A stretch of DNA of 64,000 bases from Cellulophaga tyrosinoxydans (lineage in GTDB: Bacteria > Bacteroidota > Bacteroidia > Flavobacteriales > Flavobacteriaceae): positions 356,086 to 420,085 of the forward strand of contig NZ_FWXO01000001.1 of the NCBI RefSeq assembly GCF_900176415.1. Reading direction: 5' to 3'. Position numbers and translations under genes: made by a program. Under the pieces are notes generated by a model that worked only from the letters and a program-made list of their open reading frames with translations, searched no databases and was not told the DNA's origin. This document shows, piece after piece, positions 61,644 to 64,000 of this stretch; within the stretch, counting starts at the first letter, position 1, and each line of letters opens with the position of its first letter.

Positions 61644-62099
61644 TTAAGAAAGAATATCAAGAATTGAACCATTTAAACTTGTTTTATAAATTTTCAATCC
61701 CTTTTTGCCATCATTATTTAAACCTTTACCCGTTTGGTCAAATCTTGCTCCATGTTCTGTACAATAATATTCATTATTTTTAAAAGTTACTTTCTTAATT
61801 AGATCATGACTACAAATTACAGTAGCAGCCACAAATTCACCATTTAAATTTTTAGCGACTACCACATTATTTTTAACAACATAACCACCATCCACGGCAA
61901 GCTTAGCAGCTTCACTAGCGTTTAAATCTATTGAAAAAAGTATTGTTGACGATGCTCCAGTATTTTCAGTATTCGTTGCATTAGTATCCTGTATAGCAAC
62001 TGTATCTACTTCTTCTCGCAAACAACTACCTAAACAACTAATAGTAACCGCCAAGGCAGCACCTGCACCTAGCGATTTTAAAAATTCTTTACGATCCAT
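61644..62099 (-). CDS. Rieske [2Fe-2S] lipoprotein
   Basis: A 151-residue Rieske-type protein. The N-terminal signal has a Tat-like MDRKEFLKSLGAG (RK rather than RR) and ends at lipobox LGSC; a low-complexity T/N linker (TNATNTENTGASS) follows. The cluster ligands are complete: CSH (near residue 97) and CTEH (near 117), about 18 residues apart. The linker places the cluster away from the membrane. It is the first gene of the operon and probably a periplasmic one-electron carrier for the following components. It is 170 bases from the divergent molybdenum hydroxylase genes. Confidence 0.88.
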   Translation of the reverse strand: MDRKEFLKSLGAGAALAVTISCLGSCLREEVDTVAIQDTNATNTENTGASSTILFSIDLNASEAAKLAVDGGYVVKNNVVVAKNLNGEFVAATVICSHDLIKKVTFKNNEYYCTEHGARFDQTGKGLNNDGKKGLKIYKTSLNGSILDILS

Positions 62100-62268
62100 A
62101 AGTTTTTGTTTTAAAATGATTAAAATTCAGGGTATAGCCATAGAACAATTGAAACTTAAAATACCATACCCTATTAATCAACTTTAAAAAAAATAATTGC
62201 TGAATTTGTAATTATTTGTATTCATATATTTTGTATTTTCATAGAATTCATCCATTTACATCTAAATC

Positions 62269-62733
62269 ATGGCAAATTACACGCTCAATATCAACGGAAA
62301 AAAACAACAAATTGATGTCGATCCAACTACACCCATGCTTTGGGTATTACGTGATCATATTAAATTAGTTGGTACTAAATTTGGTTGCGGAATAGCACAA
62401 TGTGGCGCTTGCACCATTCATTTAGGTGATAACGCAGTACGCTCTTGTCAATTGCCTATTTCGGCTGTTGGAGATCAAAAAATAACTACTATTGAAGGAC
62501 TTTCAGAGAATGGTGATCACCCAGTGCAACAAGCATGGCTAGAAATAGATGTTCCGCAATGCGGATACTGCCAAGCAGGCCAAATTATGTCTGCAAGTGC
62601 GCTACTTAAAAGAACGCCAAACCCTACAGATGAAGAAATTGAAACTGCTATGAATGGCAATATTTGTCGTTGTGGCACTTATACGAGAATTAAGAAAGCT
62701 ATAAAAACTGCTGCCAATTCAGAAAACGCCTAG
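62269..62733 (+). CDS. iorA: (2Fe-2S) subunit of an isoquinoline-oxidoreductase-like molybdenum hydroxylase
   Basis: A 154-residue small subunit with two [2Fe-2S] clusters. The plant-ferredoxin-type site is [16 protein letters not shown] plus the later Cys in VRSCQLP, and the second is [10 protein letters not shown] with [10 protein letters not shown]. It carries no signal peptide and should be exported folded with the Tat-bearing large subunit. It starts the iorAB-type operon; the large subunit follows after 22 bases. The substrate is not predictable from this subunit. Confidence 0.88.
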   Translation: MANYTLNINGKKQQIDVDPTTPMLWVLRDHIKLVGTKFGCGIAQCGACTIHLGDNAVRSCQLPISAVGDQKITTIEGLSENGDHPVQQAWLEIDVPQCGYCQAGQIMSASALLKRTPNPTDEEIETAMNGNICRCGTYTRIKKAIKTAANSENA

Positions 62734-62755
62734 CGCCAATCCAAAATAAAACATC

Positions 62756-64000
62756 ATGACACAGATAAAAACACAATACAATCGTCGATCATTTATTAAG
62801 GTTTCTGCTGCCGCTGGTGGAGGAATGCTAATTGGATTTAGTTGGCTCAATGGGTGTAAACCAAATTCAAAAGAAATAGCAGCTGGTTTACCAGTACCTA
62901 AAGAATGGTTTGATATTAACGGATATATAAAAATTGGTGACACTGGTTTGGTAACCATCTTTTCACCGAATCCTGAAATTGGTCAAAATGTAAGAACATC
63001 TATGCCGATGATTGTGGCTGAGGAATTGGAAGTCCCTTGGGAAAATGTTGTTGTAGAACAAGCTCCCCTAAATACAGGTTTTTACCAGAATCAGTTTGCA
63101 GGCGGTAGTCTTTCCATACGTTTAAGTTGGAACGCCTTACGAATGGCTGGTGCCACCGGAAAAAGAATGTTGATGGAAGCCGCTGCTAAAGAATGGGGTT
63201 TACAAGTAGATGAAGTTACTGCTAGTGAAGGAGTAATAAAAGAAAATAATGGAACACGATCTGTTGGCTACGGAGAAATAGCTGCTAAAGCAGTAGGAAT
63301 AGAAATTCCAGAAGAAGTAACACTTAAAAATGTTAACGACTTTAAACTTATTGGTACTGATGTAAAAAATGTAGATGGAAAAAAAATAGTTACAGGCCAA
63401 CCACTCTTTGGTTTAGATTTTCAAAGAGAGGGCATGAAATTGGCAATGATTCAACATCCGCCTGCTTTTGGTATGCAGTTGGTTGATTTTAATGAAGATG
63501 AAATAAAAAATATGCCCGGTATTTCTGATGCATTTATTATTGATACTACTATTGCAGAACCAGGTATGTTTGATGAAGTGGGCTTTAAAAAACTCGTAGC
63601 TATTGTTGGTGACTCTACATGGCAATTAATGCAAGCCAAGAAAGCCTTAAAAGTAAATTGGGAAACTACAAGCGAACTGGAGAATTCTGAATTACACATA
63701 CAACGCTTGGAAGAAGCATTAGTATCTGGAGAAGTTGAAGAAACAAGAACAGATGGCGATCCAGAAGCTGCCTTTAAAAAAGCTGCCAAAGTAATTGAAC
63801 GCACCTACAGTGCGCCATTTATTGCACATAACACATTGGAACCAATGAATTTCTTTGCTAACGTAACGGACACTGCAGCAGAACTTATTGGACCAACACA
63901 AACACCAGAAGCATTAGAAGGTTCTGTTGCAAAATTATTAAACCTACCGCTAGAAAATATAACAGTAAATATGACCCGAATTGGTGGTGGGTTTGGCAGA
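62756..64000 (+). CDS. iorB: Molybdopterin-binding large subunit of an isoquinoline-oxidoreductase-like enzyme, 3' part missing
   Basis: The open frame begins at the ATG at 62756 and runs to the right edge (415 codons seen). The N-terminus is a Tat signal (NRRSFIKVSAAAGGGMLIG), followed by a lipobox-like NGC. LGPVP-type start sequences are replaced by GLPVPKEWFDINGYIKIGD and IFSPNPEIGQNV, as in the aldehyde/isoquinoline oxidoreductase beta family. NQFAGGSLSIRLSW and TRIGGGFGR (the molybdopterin-dithiolene Gly-rich part, at the edge) follow. Family relatives oxidise aldehydes or N-heterocycles in the periplasm. The rest of the protein lies outside the window. Confidence 0.88.
   Translation, partial: MTQIKTQYNRRSFIKVSAAAGGGMLIGFSWLNGCKPNSKEIAAGLPVPKEWFDINGYIKIGDTGLVTIFSPNPEIGQNVRTSMPMIVAEELEVPWENVVVEQAPLNTGFYQNQFAGGSLSIRLSWNALRMAGATGKRMLMEAAAKEWGLQVDEVTASEGVIKENNGTRSVGYGEIAAKAVGIEIPEEVTLKNVNDFKLIGTDVKNVDGKKIVTGQPLFGLDFQREGMKLAMIQHPPAFGMQLVDFNEDEIKNMPGISDAFIIDTTIAEPGMFDEVGFKKLVAIVGDSTWQLMQAKKALKVNWETTSELENSELHIQRLEEALVSGEVEETRTDGDPEAAFKKAAKVIERTYSAPFIAHNTLEPMNFFANVTDTAAELIGPTQTPEALEGSVAKLLNLPLENITVNMTRIGGGFGR

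Overview
The window is AT-rich chromosomal DNA from a member of the Bacteroidota, almost certainly a marine Flavobacteriaceae. I base this on alternative complex III genes with the Bacteroidota-type ActA/ActB, promoters of the -33 TTG / -7 TAnnTTTG type, many short lipoproteins with an SxxC-like lipobox, beta-barrel proteins of the PorT type, an infB-nusA-rimP block next to a SPOR-domain gene, and tRNAs without an encoded CCA. I cannot name the genus from sequence alone.

Layout. 1-3466 (minus): start of the alternative complex III respiratory operon (actA, then actB running off the left edge). 3697-5520: a SPOR-domain gene followed by a full-length IS4-family element (4095-5491) sitting in what looks like the old bidirectional terminator between the SPOR gene and infB. 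5536-10386 (minus): tRNA-Gln, then rimP-nusA-infB with a strong promoter and a hairpin in the leader. 10554-20862: a large GT117/DUF2723 membrane protein, a thioredoxin-fold protein without catalytic cysteines, a metallophosphoesterase, cutC, glycosylasparaginase, polA and a lipoprotein. 21136-24303: rplM-rpsI-rpsB-tsf; S2 carries an unusual C-terminal helix-hairpin-helix extension. 24506-33442: M61 peptidase, pyrH-frr, an RND/MMPL exporter, asnS and rpoN. 33442-37385: a PAP2-like membrane protein, a PorT-like barrel, an ExbB-ExbD-ExbD proton-channel operon and tRNA-Ser. 37456-43132: asparaginase, TatD, retropepsin-like protein, a vanadium-haloperoxidase-like lipoprotein and a di-haem peroxidase. 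43212-47270: sucB-sucA. 47372-54937: envelope and sugar genes (galE, DegT aminotransferase, KDO transferase, sugar porter) and a 41-codon hydrophobic peptide gene with its own promoter and terminator. 55119-58638: LtaS-like sulfatase, lipid kinase and a haem-binding protein.

58701-64000 is the most system-like part. A tight minus-strand operon encodes a Rieske lipoprotein, a thioredoxin, an ApbE flavin transferase, a DUF4266 mini-lipoprotein ending in a glycine/cysteine tail and a DUF3570 outer-membrane barrel. It is divergent from an isoquinoline-oxidoreductase-like molybdenum hydroxylase (2Fe-2S subunit plus the start of the large subunit). This looks like an envelope redox module whose substrate and electron path are not known to me. 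Other items worth attention are inward-facing terminators at both ends of the IS, a candidate attenuator ahead of rimP, repeated elements between the haloperoxidase and peroxidase genes, and a cysteine/histidine cluster in the DegT aminotransferase. No CRISPR array, prophage, rRNA or replication origin was seen. All functional statements are from reading the sequence; no database search was run.
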